Source: Congeria kusceri | Taxonomy: Eukaryota > Mollusca > Bivalvia > Myida > Dreissenidae | Direction: 5' to 3' | DNA: 64,000 bases | NCBI GenBank assembly: GCA_027627225.1 | Contig: CM051027.1 | Span: forward strand, 42,531,618-42,595,617 | In this document: positions 36,006-49,972 of the stretch, piece after piece | How positions within the stretch are numbered: the first letter of the stretch is position 1 | How the letters are laid out: every line of letters starts with the position of its first letter | Notes under the pieces: generated by a model | What the model was told of the DNA's origin: nothing | The model's input: the letters and a program-made list of their open reading frames with translations, nothing else | Database searches by the model: none | Translations under genes and position numbers: made by a program

Positions 36006-37744
36006 TCCGGTGAAACCTGCGAACTGAAATAAATGGGAGTTATAATTGAGGTAGAAACCCCAATTTTATATTGATCTTTTGACAATATGAAGCGCATTCA
36101 CTTTGCCAAGCGTTTTACTTTTTGTCGGGCTTGCTTGAATATTTTAGCTAGAATCTTTGCAATACTTTGGAGAGTGTAAATTACTCAGATAGCGACGCGT
36201 TCGATGTTCACAATTGATGTTCATATTTGTTTTTTAATATATCCAAAACTGTTTGCACCGTATTATAAACGTTTCGGTATGTTGGCGTTTCCGTTTCCGG
36301 TGAAACCTGCGAATGGATATAACTGAAAGCTACAAACACTGTAGCCACATTCATTTTGAGGTATCGTGTTCGGAAGTGCTTTTGCCATATAACTATGATA
36401 TTGCCAAGCGTTTCTCTATTCGTTGTGGCAAATTGTGTCTCTGGAGAAGAATCATCTCAGTTAGCGACCCGTTTCGAAGTTCACAATGTATGTTTATGTA
36501 AAAACTATGAAATATATGCAAAACAGTTTGCAACGTAATGTATACGTTTCGTAATGTTGGCGTTTCCGGTAAAACCTGCGAATGGATATAATTGAAAGCT
36601 ATAAACACTGTAGCCACACTACTGTCACATTCATATTAAGGTTTCGACTCCGGAACCGCTTTCGCAATATAACTACAATATTGGAAAGCATTTATAGCTT
36701 CGTAGTGCTGAATTGCGTCCTTCGAGATGAATCATTGCGATATCATTGCGACAGAGCAAATATCTTAGTAAGCGACACGTTCGGAGCAAACAGATAATCG
36801 ATGTTTATACAAGAAATATGAAATGTATCCAAAACAGTTTGCAACGTTTTGTATGCGATTTTATCGGCGGTTCCGGTGAAACCTGCCAATTGAAATAAAT
36901 GGGAGTTATAACTGAGGTAGCAACCCCAATTTTATATTGATCTTTTGACAATATGAAGCGCATTCACTTTGCCAAGCGTTTTACTTTTCGTCGGGCTTAC
37001 TTGAATATTTTCGCTAGAATCTTTGCAATACTTTGGAGAGTGTAAATTACTCAGATAGCGACGCGTTCGAAGTTCACAATTGATGTTTATGTAGAAACTA
37101 TCAAATGTATCCAAAACAGTTTGCAACGTTTCGTTATATTGACGTTTCCGGTGAAACTTGCGAATGGTTATAATTTAAAGCTACAAACAGTGTAGCCACA
37201 CTAGTGTCACATTCATTTTTAAGGTATCGTGTTCGCAAGAGCTTTCGCAAGACATAAGTCTCCAAGCGTTTCTCTTTTCGTAGTGTCGAATACTGCATTT
37301 ATCAGTTAACAATGGATGTTAATGTAAAAACTATGAAATATATCGATTTATCCAATACAGTTTTAATCGAAGATATAAATACGGTCGACACAGTGTTCTG
37401 CAACCGATCTATTGGTTATGTGCAAACCACGATCTTTTGCACGCTAACTTGGATATTGAAATGTATCAAAAACTGTTAGCGCCGTATTGTATATTTTGAA
37501 AGCTGCAAACACTGTAAGTTAACGCGTTTGTAAGTGTTTTCGCAATTTAACTATGATATTGTCGAGCGATTCTCTCTTGGTCGAGCCGAATTGCGTCGCT
37601 CGAGAAGAATCATTGCGATACTTTGGAGGGAGCAACTATCTGTTAGACACGTTTGAAGTTCGTAACCGGTGTTTCAGAAACAAGTCTGAAATACATCAAA
37701 AACTGTTTGCAACATTTTGTAATCGTTGCGATTTTATCGGCGTA
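36006..37744. repeat. Unit 26: full hexamer, 1739 bp
   Basis: ABCDEF; C has CAAACAGATAATC plus CGTTTTGTATGCG, D has GTAGAAACTATC, as in the units at 19490 and 27319. Confidence 0.94.
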
Positions 37745-39483
37745 TCCGGTGAAACCTGCGAACTGAAATAAATGGGAGTTATAATTGAGGTAGAAACCCC
37801 AATTTTATATTGATCTTTTGACAATATGAAGCGCATTCACTTTGCCAAGCGTTTTACTTTTTGTCGGGCTTGCTTGAATATTTTAGCTAGAATCTTTGCA
37901 ATACTTTGGAGAGTGTAAATTACTCAGATAGCGACGCGTTCGATGTTCACAATTGATGTTCATATTTGTTTTTTAATATATCCAAAACTGTTTGCACCGT
38001 ATTATAAACGTTTCGGTATGTTGGCGTTTCCGTTTCCGGTGAAACCTGCGAATGGATATAACTGAAAGCTACAAACACTGTAGCCACATTCATTTTGAGG
38101 TATCGTGTTCGGAAGTGCTTTTGCCATATAACTATGATATTGCCAAGCGTTTCTCTATTCGTTGTGGCAAATTGTGTCTCTGGAGAAGAATCATCTCAGT
38201 TAGCGACCCGTTTCGAAGTTCACAATGTATGTTTATGTAAAAACTATGAAATATATGCAAAACAGTTTGCAACGTAATGTATACGTTTCGTAATGTTGGC
38301 GTTTCCGGTAAAACCTGCGAATGGATATAATTGAAAGCTATAAACACTGTAGCCACACTACTGTCACATTCATATTAAGGTTTCGACTCCGGAACCGCTT
38401 TCGCAATATAACTACAATATTGGAAAGCATTTATAGCTTCGTAGTGCTGAATTGCGTCCTTCGAGATGAATCATTGCGATATCATTGCGACAGAGCAAAT
38501 ATCTTAGTAAGCGACACGTTCGGAGCAAATAGATAATCGATGTTTATACAAGAAATATGAAATGTATCCAAAACAGTTTGCAACGTTTTGTATGCGATTT
38601 TATCGGCGGTTCCGGTGAAACCTGCCAATTGAAATAAATGGGAGTTATAACTGAGGTAGCAACCCCAATTTTATATTGATCTTTTGACAATATGAAGCGC
38701 ATTCACTTTGCCAAGCGTTTTACTTTTCGTCGGGCTTACTTGAATATTTTCGCTAGAATCTTTGCAATACTTTGGAGAGTGTAAATTACTCAGATAGCGA
38801 CGCGTTCGAAGTTCACAATTGATGTTTATGTAGAAACTATCAAATGTATCCAAAACAGTTTGCAACGTTTCGTTATATTGACGTTTCCGGTGAAACTTGC
38901 GAATGGTTATAATTTAAAGCTACAAACAGTGTAGCCACACTAGTGTCACATTCATTTTTAAGGTATCGTGTTCGCAAGAGCTTTCGCAAGACATAAGTCT
39001 CCAAGCGTTTCTCTTTTCGTAGTGTCGAATACTGCATTTATCAGTTAACAATGGATGTTAATGTAAAAACTATGAAATATATCGATTTATCCAATACAGT
39101 TTTAATCGAAGATATAAATACGGTCGACACAGTGTTCTGCAACCGATCTATTGGTTATGTGCAAACCACGATCTTTTGCACGCTAACTTGGATATTGAAA
39201 TGTATCAAAAACTGTTAGCGCCGTATTGTATATTTTGAAAGCTGCAAACACTGTAAGTTAACGCGTTTGTAAGTGTTTTCGCAATTTAACTATGATATTG
39301 TCGAGCGATTCTCTCTTGGTCGAGCCGAATTGCGTCGCTCGAGAAGAATCATTGCGATACTTTGGAGGGAGCAACTATCTGTTAGACACGTTTGAAGTTC
39401 GTAACCGGTGTTTCAGAAACAAGTCTGAAATACATCAAAAACTGTTTGCAACATTTTGTAATCGTTGCGATTTTATCGGCGTA
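37745..39483. repeat. Unit 27: full hexamer, 1739 bp
   Basis: ABCDEF; recombinant C (CAAATAGATAATC with CGTTTTGTATGCG) and GTAGAAACTATC in D, as in the unit at 29058. Confidence 0.94.
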
Positions 39484-41206
39484 TCCGGTGAAACCTGCGA
39501 ACTGAAATAAATGGGAGTTATAATTGAGGTAGAAACCCCAATTTTATATTGATCTTTTGACAATATGAAGCGCATTCACTTTGCCAAGCGTTTTACTTTT
39601 TGTCGGGCTTGCTTGAATATTTTAGCTAGAATCTTTGCAATACTTTGGAGAGTGTAAATTACTCAGATAGCGACGCGTTCGATGTTCACAATTGATGTTC
39701 ATATTTGTTTTTTAATATATCCAAAACTGTTTGCACCGTATTATAAACGTTTCGGTATGTTGGCGTTTCCGTTTCCGGTGAAACCTGCGAATGGATATAA
39801 CTGAAAGCTACAAACACTGTAGCCACATTCATTTTGAGGTATCGTGTTCGGAAGTGCTTTTGCCATATAACTATGATATTGCCAAGCGTTTCTCTATTCG
39901 TTGTGGCAAATTGTGTCTCTGGAGAAGAATCATCTCAGTTAGCGACCCGTTTCGAAGTTCACAATGTATGTTTATGTAAAAACTATGAAATATATGCAAA
40001 ACAGTTTGCAACGTAATGTATACGTTTCGTAATGTTGGCGTTTCCGGTAAAACCTGCGAATGGATATAATTGAAAGCTATAAACACTGTAGCCACACTAC
40101 TGTCACATTCATATTAAGGTTTCGACTCCGGAACCGCTTTCGCAATATAACTACAATATTGGAAAGCATTTATAGCTTCGTAGTGCTGAATTGCGTCCTT
40201 CGAGATGAATCATTGCGATATCATTGCGACAGAGCAAATATCTTAGTAAGCGACACGTTCGGAGCAAATAGATAATCGATGTTTATACAAGAAATATGAA
40301 ATGTATCCAAAACAGTTTGCAACGTTTTGTATGCGATTTTATCGGCGGTTCCGGTGAAACCTGCCAATTGAAATAAATGGGAGTTATAACTGAGGTAGCA
40401 ACCCCAATTTTATATTGATCTTTTGACAATATGAAGCGCATTCACTTTGCCAAGCGTTTTACTTTTCGTCGGGCTTACTTGAATATTTTCGCTAGAATCT
40501 TTGCAATACTACTCAGATAGCGACGCGTTCGAAGTTCACAATTGATGTTTATGTACAAACTATCAAATGTATCCAAAACAGTTTGCAACGTTTCGTTATA
40601 TTGACGTTTCCGGTGAAACTTGCGAATGGTTATAATTTAAAGCTACAAACAGTGTAGCCACACTAGTGTCACATTCATTTTTAAGGTATCGTGTTCGCAA
40701 GAGCTTTCGCAAGACATAAGTCTCCAAGCGTTTCTCTTTTCGTAGTGTCGAATACTGCATTTATCAGTTAACAATGGATGTTAATGTAAAAACTATGAAA
40801 TATATCGATTTATCCAATACAGTTTTAATCGAAGATATAAATACGGTCGACACAGTGTTCTGCAACCGATCTATTGGTTATGTGCAAACCACGATCTTTT
40901 GCACGCTAACTTGGATATTGAAATGTATCAAAAACTGTTAGCGCCGTATTGTATATTTTGAAAGCTGCAAACACTGTAAGTTAACGCGTTTGTAAGTGTT
41001 TTCGCAATTTAACTATGATATTGTCGAGCGATTCTCTCTTGGTCGAGCCGAATTGCGTCGCTCGAGAAGAATCATTGCGATACTTTGGAGGGAGCAACTA
41101 TCTGTTAGACACGTTTGAAGTTCGTAACCGGTGTTTCAGAAACAAGTCTGAAATACATCAAAAACTGTTTGCAACATTTTGTAATCGTTGCGATTTTATC
41201 GGCGTA
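39484..41206. repeat. Unit 28: full hexamer with 16-bp deletion, 1723 bp
   Basis: ABCDEF with the same 16-bp D deletion (about 40509), 8687 bp after the copy at 31822. Confidence 0.94.
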
Positions 41207-42945
41207 TCCGGTGAAACCTGCGAACTGAAATAAATGGGAGTTATAATTGAGGTAGAAACCCCAATTTTATATTGATCTTTTGACAATATGAAGCGCATTC
41301 ACTTTGCCAAGCGTTTTACTTTTTGTCGGGCTTGCTTGAATATTTTAGCTCGAATCTTTGCAATACTTTGGAGAGTGTAAATTACTCAGATAGCGACGCG
41401 TTCGATGTTCACAATTGATGTTCATATTTGTTTTTTAATATATCCAAAACTGTTTGCACCGTATTATAAACGTTTCGGTATGTTGGCGTTTCCGTTTCCG
41501 GTGAAACCTGCGAATGGATATAACTGAAAGCTACAAACACTGTAGCCACATTCATTTTGAGGTATCGTGTTCGGAAGTGCTTTTGCCATATAACTATGAT
41601 ATTGCCAAGCGTTTCTCTATTCGTTGTGGCAAATTGTGTCTCTGGAGAAGAATCATCTCAGTTAGCGACCCGTTTCGAAGTTCACAATGTATGTTTATGT
41701 AAAAACTATGAAATATATGCAAAACAGTTTGCAACGTAATGTATACGTTTCGTAATGTTGGCGTTTCCGGTAAAACCTGCGAATGGATATAATTGAAAGC
41801 TATAAACACTGTAGCCACACTACTGTCACATTCATATTAAGGTTTCGACTCCGGAACCGCTTTCGCAATATAACTACAATATTGGAAAGCATTTATAGCT
41901 TCGTAGTGCTGAATTGCGTCCTTCGAGATGAATCATTGCGATATCATTGCGACAGAGCAAATATCTTAGTAAGCGACACGTTCGGAGCAAATAGATAATC
42001 GATGTTTATAGAAGAAATATGAAATGTATCCAAAACAGTTTGCAACGTATTGTATGCGATTTTATTGGCGGTTCCGGTGAAACCTGCCAATTGAAATAAA
42101 TGGGAGTTATAACTGAGGTAGCAACCCCAATTTTATATTGATCTTTTGACAATATGATGCGCATTCACTTTGCCAAGCGTTTTACTTTTCGTCGGGCTTA
42201 CTTGAATATTTTCGCTAGAATCTTTGCAATACTTTGGAGAGTGTAAATTACTCAGATAGCGACGCGTTCGAAGTTCACAATTGATGTTTATGTACAAACT
42301 ATCAAATGTATCCAAAACAGTTTGCAACGTTTCGTTATATTGACGTTTCCGGTGAAACTTGCGAATGGTTATAATTTAAAGCTACAAACAGTGTAGCCAC
42401 ACTAGTGTCACATTCATTTTTAAGGTATCGTGTTCGCAAGAGCTTTCGCAAGACATAAGTCTCCATGCGTTTCTCTTTTCGTAGTGTCGAATACTGCATT
42501 TATCAGTTAACAATGGATGTTAATGTAAAAACTATGAAATATATCGATTTATCCAATACAGTTTTAATCGAAGATATAAATACGGTCGACACAGTGTTCT
42601 GCAACCGATCTATTGGTTATGTGCAAACCACGATCTTTTGCACGCTAACTTGGATATTGAAATGTATCAAAAACTGTTAGCGCCGTATTGTATATTTTGA
42701 AAGCTGCAAACACTGTAAGTTAACGCGTTTGTAAGTGTTTTCGCAATTTAACTATGATATTGTCGAGCGATTCTCTCTTGGTCGAGCCGAATTGCGTCGC
42801 TCGAGAAGAATCATTGCGATACTTTGGAGGGAGCAACTATCTGTTAGACACGTTTGAAGTTCGTAACCGGTGTTTCAGAAACAAGTCTGAAATACATCAA
42901 AAACTGTTTGCAACATTTTGTAATCGTTGCGATTTTATCGGCGTA
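41207..42945. repeat. Unit 29: full hexamer, 1739 bp
   Basis: ABCDEF. Markers: TTTATAGAAGAAAT (C, about 42005), TTTTATTGGCGG (about 42060), ATATGATGCGCATTC (D, about 42153) and CTCCATGCG (E, about 42462). All four recur exactly 2652 bp later. Confidence 0.94.
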
Positions 42946-43858
42946 TCCGGTGAAACCTGCGAACTGAAATAAATGGGAGTTATAATTGAGGTAGCAACCC
43001 CAATTTTATATTGATCTTTTGACAATATGAAGCGCATTCACTTTGCCAAGCGTTTTACTTTTTGTCGGGCTTGCTTGAATATTTTAGCTAGAATCTTTGC
43101 AATACTTTGGAGAGTGTAAATTACTCAGATAGCGACGCGTTCGATGTTCACAATTGATGTTCATATTTGTTTTTTAATATATCCAAAACTGTTTGCACCG
43201 TATTATAAACGTTTCGGTATGTTGGCGTTTCCGTTTCCGGTGAAACCTGCGAATGGATATAACTGAAAGCTACAAACACTGTAGCCACATTCATTTTGAG
43301 GTATCGTGTTCGGAAGTGCTTTTGCCATATAACTATGATATTGCCAAGCGTTTCTCTATTCGTTGTGGCAAATTGTGTCTCTGGAGAAGAATCATCTCAG
43401 TTAGCGACCCGTTTCGAAGTTCACAATGTATGTTTATGTAAAAACTATGAAATATATCGATTTATCCAATACAGTTTTAATCGAAGATATAAATACGGTC
43501 GACACAGTGTTCTGCAACCGATCTATTGGTTATGTGCAAACCACGATCTTTTGCACGCTAACTTGGATATTGAAATGTATCAAAAACTGTTAGCGCCGTA
43601 TTGTATATTTTGAAAGCTGCAAACACTGTAAGTTAACGCGTTTGTAAGTGTTTTCGCAATTTAACTATGATATTGTCGAGCGATTCTCTCTTGGTCGAGC
43701 CGAATTGCGTCGCTCGAGAAGAATCATTGCGATACTTTGGAGGGAGCAACTATCTGTTAGACACGTTTGAAGTTCGTAACCGGTGTTTCAGAAACAAGTC
43801 TGAAATACATCAAAAACTGTTTGCAACATTTTGTAATCGTTGCGATTTTATCGGCGTA
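42946..43858. repeat. Unit 30: 913-type fusion unit
   Basis: A, then B joined to E at the 22-bp identity (ending near 43457), then F. It is exactly 826 bp shorter than a full unit. Confidence 0.94.
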
Positions 43859-45597
43859 TCCGGTGAAACCTGCGAACTGAAATAAATGGGAGTTATAATT
43901 GAGGTAGCAACCCCAATTTTATATTGATCTTATGACAATATGAAGCGCATTCACTTTGCCAAGCGTTTTACTTTTTGTCGGGCTTGCTTGAATATTTTAG
44001 CTAGAATCTTTGCAATACTTTGGAGAGTGTAAATTACTCAGATAGCGACGCGTTCGATGTTCACAATTGATGTTCATATTTGTTTTTTAATATATCCAAA
44101 ACTGTTTGCACCGTATTATAAACGTTTCGGTATGTTGGCGTTTCCGTTTCCGGTGAAACCTGCGAATGGATATAACTGAAAGCTACAAACACTGTAGCCA
44201 CATTCATTTTGAGGTATCGTGTTCGGAAGTGCTTTTGCCATATAACTATGATATTGCCAAGCGTTTCTCTATTCGTTGTGGCAAATTGTGTCTCTGGAGA
44301 AGAATCATCTCAGTTAGCGACCCGTTTCGAAGTTCACAATGTATGTTTATGTAAAAACTATGAAATATATGCAAAACAGTTTGCAACGTAATGTATACGT
44401 TTCGTATTGTTGGCGTTTGAGGTAAAACCTGCGAATGGATATAATTGAAAGCTACAAACACTGTAGCCACACTACTGTCACATTCATATTAAGGTTTCGA
44501 CTCCGGAACCGCTTTCGCAATATAACTACAATTTTGGAAAGCATTTATAGCTTCGTAGTGCTGAATTGCGTCCTTCGAGATGAATCATTGCGATATCATT
44601 GCGACAGAGCAAATATCTTAGTAAGCGACACGTTCGGAGCAAATAGATAATCGATGTTTATAGAAGAAATATGAAATGTATCCAAAACAGTTTGCAACGT
44701 ATTGTATGCGATTTTATTGGCGGTTCCGGTGAAACCTGCCAATTGAAATAAATGGGAGTTATAACTGAGGTAGCAACCCCAATTTTATATTGATCTTTTG
44801 ACAATATGATGCGCATTCACTTTGCCAAGCGTTTTACTTTTCGTCGGGCTTACTTGAATATTTTCGCTAGAATCTTTGCAATACTTTGGAGAGTGTAAAT
44901 TACTCAGATAGCGACGCGTTCGAAGTTCACAATTGATGTTTATGTACAAACTATCAAATGTATCCAAAACAGTTTGCAACGTTTCGTTATATTGACGTTT
45001 CCGGTGAAACTTGCGAATGGTTATAATTTAAAGCTACAAACAGTGTAGCCACACTAGTGTCACATTCATTTTTAAGGTATCGTGTTCGCAAGAGCTTTCG
45101 CAAGACATAAGTCTCCATGCGTTTCTCTTTTCGTAGTGTCGAATACTGCATTTATCAGTTAACAATGGATGTTAATGTAAAAACTATGAAATATATCGAT
45201 TTATCCAATACAGTTTTAATCGAAGATATAAATACGGTCGACACAGTGTTCTGCAACCGATCTATTGGTTATGTGCAAACCACGATCTTTTGCACGCTAA
45301 CTTGGATATTGAAATGTATCAAAAACTGTTAGCGCCGTATTGTATATTTTGAAAGCTGCAAACACTGTAAGTTAACGCGTTTGTAAGTGTTTTCGCAATT
45401 TAACTATGATATTGTCGAGCGATTCTCTCTTGGTCGAGCCGAATTGCGTCGCTCGAGAAGAATCATTGCGATACTTTGGAGGGAGCAACTATCTGTTAGA
45501 CACGTTTGAAGTTCGTAACCGGTGTTTCAGAAACAAGTCTGAAATACATCAAAAACTGTTTGCAACATTTTGTAATCGTTGCGATTTTATCGGCGTA
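43859..45597. repeat. Unit 31: full hexamer, 1739 bp
   Basis: ABCDEF with the same four markers as the unit at 41207. Near 44406-44535 it has extra substitutions (CGTATTGTTGG, GTTTGAGGTAAAACC, AAAGCTACAAAC, AATTTTGGAAAG) not shared with neighbours. A has ATCTTATGACAA, otherwise seen only in the copies at the window ends. Confidence 0.93.
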
Positions 45598-46510
45598 TCC
45601 GGTGAAACCTGCGAACTGAAATAAATGGGAGTTATAATTGAGGTAGAAACCCCAATTTTATATTGATCTTTTGACAATATGAAGCGCATTCACTTTGCCA
45701 AGCGTTTTACTTTTTGTCGGGCTTGCTTGAATATTTTAGCTAGAATCTTTGCAATACTTTGGAGAGTGTAAATTACTCAGATAGCGACGCGTTCGATGTT
45801 CACAATTGATGTTCATATTTGTTTTTTAATATATCCAAAACTGTTTGCACCGTATTATAAACGTTTCGGTATGTTGGCGTTTCCGTTTCCGGTGAAACCT
45901 GCGAATGGATATAACTGAAAGCTACAAACACTGTAGCCACATTCATTTTGAGGTATCGTGTTCGGAAGTGCTTTTGCCATATAACTTTGATATTGCCAAG
46001 CGTTTCTCTATTCGTTTTGGCAAATTGTGTCTCTGGAGAAGAATCATCTCAGTTAGCGACCCGTTTCGAAGTTCACAATGTATGTTTATGTAAAAACTAT
46101 GAAATATATCGATTTATCCAATACAGTTTTAATCGAAGATATAAATACGGTCGACACAGTGTTCTGCAACCGATCTATTGGTTATGTGCAAACCACGATC
46201 TTTTGCACGCTAACTTGGATATTGAAATGTATCAAAAACTGTTAGCGCCGTATTGTATATTTTGAAAGCTGCAAACACTGTAAGTTAACGCGTTTGTAAG
46301 TGTTTTCGCAATTTAACTATGATATTGTCGAGCGATTCTCTCTTGGTCGAGCCGAATTGCGTCGCTCGAGAAGAATCATTGCGATACTTTGGAGGGAGCA
46401 ACTATCTGTTAGACACGTTTGAAGTTCGTAACCGGTGTTTCAGAAACAAGTCTGAAATACATCAAAAACTGTTTGCAACATTTTGTAATCGTTGCGATTT
46501 TATCGGCGTA
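45598..46510. repeat. Unit 32: 913-type fusion unit
   Basis: Same B/E junction. B carries AACTTTGATATTGCC and TCGTTTTGGC (about 45983-46020), which resemble the B variants at about 2700 and 61735. Confidence 0.93.
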
Positions 46511-48233
46511 TCCGGTGAAACCTGCGAACTGAAATAAATGGGAGTTATAATTGAGGTAGAAACCCCAATTTTATATTGATCTTTTGACAATATGAAGCGC
46601 ATTCACTTTGCCAAGCGTTTTACTTTTTGTCGGGCTTGCTTGAATATTTTAGCTAGAATCTTTGCAATACTTTGGAGAGTGTAAATTACTCAGATAGCGA
46701 CGCGTTCGATGTTCACAATTGATGTTCATATTTGTTTTTTAATATATCCAAAACTGTTTGCACCGTATTATAAACGTTTCGGTATGTTGGCGTTTCCGTT
46801 TCCGGTGAAACCTGCGAATGGATATAACTGAAAGCTACAAACACTGTAGCCACATTCATTTTGAGGTATCGTGTTCGGAAGTGCTTTTGCCATATAACTA
46901 TGATATTGCCAAGCGTTTCTCTATTCGTTGTGGCAAATTGTATCTCTGGAGAAGAATCATCTCAGTTAGCGACCCGTTTCGAAGTTCACAATGTATGTTT
47001 ATGTAAAAACTATGAAATATATGCAAAACAGTTTGCAACGTAATGTATACGTTTCGTAATGTTGGCGTTTCCGGTAAAACCTGCGAATGGATATAATTGA
47101 AAGCTATAAACACTGTAGCCACACTACTGTCACATTCATATTAAGGTTTCGACTCCGGAACCGCTTTCGCAATATAACTACAATATTGGAAAGCATTTAT
47201 AGCTTCGTAGTGCTGAATTGCGTCCTTCGAGATGAATCATTGCGATATCATTGCGACAGAGCAAATATCTTAGTAAGCGACACGTTCGGAGCAAATAGAT
47301 AATCGATGTTTATACAAGAAATATGAAATGTATCCAAAACAGTTTGCAACGTATTGTATGCGATTTTATCGGCGGTTCCGGTGAAACCTGCCAATTGAAA
47401 TAAATGGGAGTTATAACTGAGGTAGCAACCCCAATTTTATATTGATCTTTTGACAATATGAAGCGCATTCACTTTGCCAAGCGTTTTACTTTTCGTCGGG
47501 CTTACTTGAATATTTTCGCTAGAATCTTTGCAATACTACTCAGATAGCGACGCGTTCGAAGTTCACAATTGATGTTTATGTACAAACTATCAAATGTATC
47601 CAAAACAGTTTGCAACGTTTCGTTATATTGACGTTTCCGGTGAAACTTGCGAATGGTTATAATTTAAAGCTACAAACAGTGTAGCCACACTAGTGTCACA
47701 TTCATTTTTAAGGTATCGTGTTCGCAAGAGCTTTCGCAAGACATAAGTCTCCAAGCGTTTCTCTTTTCGTAGTGTCGAATACTGCATTTATCAGTTAACA
47801 ATGGATGTTAATGTAAAAACTATGAAATATATCGATTTATCCAATACAGTTTTAATCGAAGATATAAATACGGTCGACACAGTGTTCTGCAACCGATCTA
47901 TTGGTTATGTGCAAACCACGATCTTTTGCACGCTAACTTGGATATTGAAATGTATCAAAAACTGTTAGCGCCGTATTGTATATTTTGAAAGCTGCAAACA
48001 CTGTAAGTTAACGCGTTTGTAAGTGTTTTCGCAATTTAACTATGATATTGTCGAGCGATTCTCTCTTGGTCGAGCCGAATTGCGTCGCTCGAGAAGAATC
48101 ATTGCGATACTTTGGAGGGAGCAACTATCTGTTAGACACGTTTGAAGTTCGTAACCGGTGTTTCAGAAACAAGTCTGAAATACATCAAAAACTGTTTGCA
48201 ACATTTTGTAATCGTTGCGATTTTATCGGCGTA
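46511..48233. repeat. Unit 33: full hexamer with 16-bp deletion, 1723 bp
   Basis: ABCDEF. B has AATTGTATCTCTGG (about 46936) and D has the 16-bp deletion at about 47537. Both recur in the unit at 54317, 7806 bp away. Confidence 0.93.
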
Positions 48234-49972
48234 CCCGGTGAAACCTGCGAACTGAAATAAATGGGAGTTATAATTGAGGTAGCAACCCCAATTTTATATT
48301 GATCTTTTGACAATATGAAGCGCATTCACTTTGCCAAGCGTTTTACTTTTTGTCGGGCTTGCTTGAATATTTTAGCTAGAATCTTTGCAATACTTTGGAG
48401 AGTGTAAATTACTCAGATAGCGACGCGTTCGATGTTCACAATTGATGTTCATATTTGTTTTTTAATATATCCAAAACTGTTTGCACCGTATTATAAACGT
48501 TTCGGTATGTTGGCGTTTCCGTTTCCGGTGAAACCTGCGAATGGATATAACTGAAAGCTACAAACACTGTAGCCACATTCATTTTGAGGTATCGTGTTCG
48601 GAAGTGCTTTTGCCATATAACTATGATATTGCCAAGCGTTTCTCTATTCGTTGTGGCAAATTGTGTCTCTGGAGAAGAATCATCTCAGTTAGCGACCCGT
48701 TTCGAAGTTCACAATGTATGTTTATGTAAAAACTATGAAATATATGCAAAACAGTTTGCAACGTAATGTATACGTTTCGTAATGTTGGCGTTTCCGGTAA
48801 AACCTGCGAATGGATATAATTGAAAGCTATAAACACTGTAGCCACACTACTGTCACATTCATATTAAGGTTTCGACTCCGGAACCGCTTTCGCAATATAA
48901 CTACAATATTGGAAAGCATTTATAGCTTCGTAGTGCTGAATTGCGTCCTTCGAGATGAATCATTGCGATATCATTGCGACAGAGCAAATATCTTAGTAAG
49001 CGACACGTTCGGAGCAAATAGATAATCGATGTTTATACAAGAAATATGAAATGTATCCAAAACAGTTTGCAACGTATTGTATGCGATTTTATCGGCGGTT
49101 CCGGTGAAACCTGCCAATTGAAATAAATGGGAGTTATAACTGAGGTAGCAACCCCAATTTTATATTGATCTTTTGACAATATGAAGCGCATTCACTTTGC
49201 CAAGCGTTTTACTTTTCGTCGGGCTTACTTGAATATTTTCGCTAGAATCTTTGCAATACTTTGGAGAGTGTAAATTACTCAGATAGCGACGCGTTCGAAG
49301 TTCACAATTGATGTTTATGTACAAACTATCAAATGTATCCAAAACAGTTTGCAACGTTTCGTTATATTGACGTTTCCGGTGAAACTTGCGAATGGTTATA
49401 ATTTAAAGCTACAAACAGTGTAGCCACACTAGTGTCACATTCATTTTTAAGGTATCGTGTTCGCAAGAGCTTTCGCAAGACATAAGTCTCCATGCGTTTC
49501 TCTTTTCGTAGTGTCGAATACTGCATTTATCGGTTAACAATGGATGTTAATGTAAAAACTATGAAATATATCGATTTATCCAATACAGTTTTAATCGAAG
49601 ATATAAATACGGTCGACACAGTGTTCTGCAACCGATCTATTGGTTATGTGCAAACCACGATCTTTTGCACGCTAACTTGGATATTGAAATGTATCAAAAA
49701 CTGTTAGCGCCGTATTGTATATTTTGAAAGCTGCAAACACTGTAAGTTAACGCGTTTGTAAGTGTTTTCGCAATTTAACTATGATATTGTCGAGCGATTC
49801 TCTCTTGGTCGAGCCGAATTGCGTCGCTCGAGAAGAATCATTGCGATACTTTGGAGGGAGCAACTATCTGTTAGACACGTTTGAAGTTCGTAACCGGTGT
49901 TTCAGAAACAAGTCTGAAATACATCAAAAACTGTTTGCAACATTTTGTAATCGTTGCGATTTTATCGGCGTA
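48234..49972. repeat. Unit 34: full hexamer, 1739 bp
   Basis: ABCDEF. The opening anchor has C in place of the first T (CCCGGTG), as at 52578 and 56040. E has CTCCATGCG and TATCGGTTAAC. Confidence 0.93.

Larger units (their letters stand above)
34259..42945. repeat. Five-unit super-repeat, copy 3 (8687 bp)
   Basis: Units 1747, 1739, 1739, 1723, 1739. It differs in length from copy 2 only by the 8-bp duplication in its first unit. The last unit differs in D and E markers and belongs also to the 2652-bp repeat. Confidence 0.88.
41207..46510. repeat. 2652-bp block (1739+913) in two tandem copies
   Basis: Copies 41207-43858 and 43859-46510. The full unit of each has four shared private markers (TAGAAGAAAT, TTTATTGGCGG, ATGATGCGC, CTCCATGCG) at an exact 2652-bp offset. 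Confidence 0.88.
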
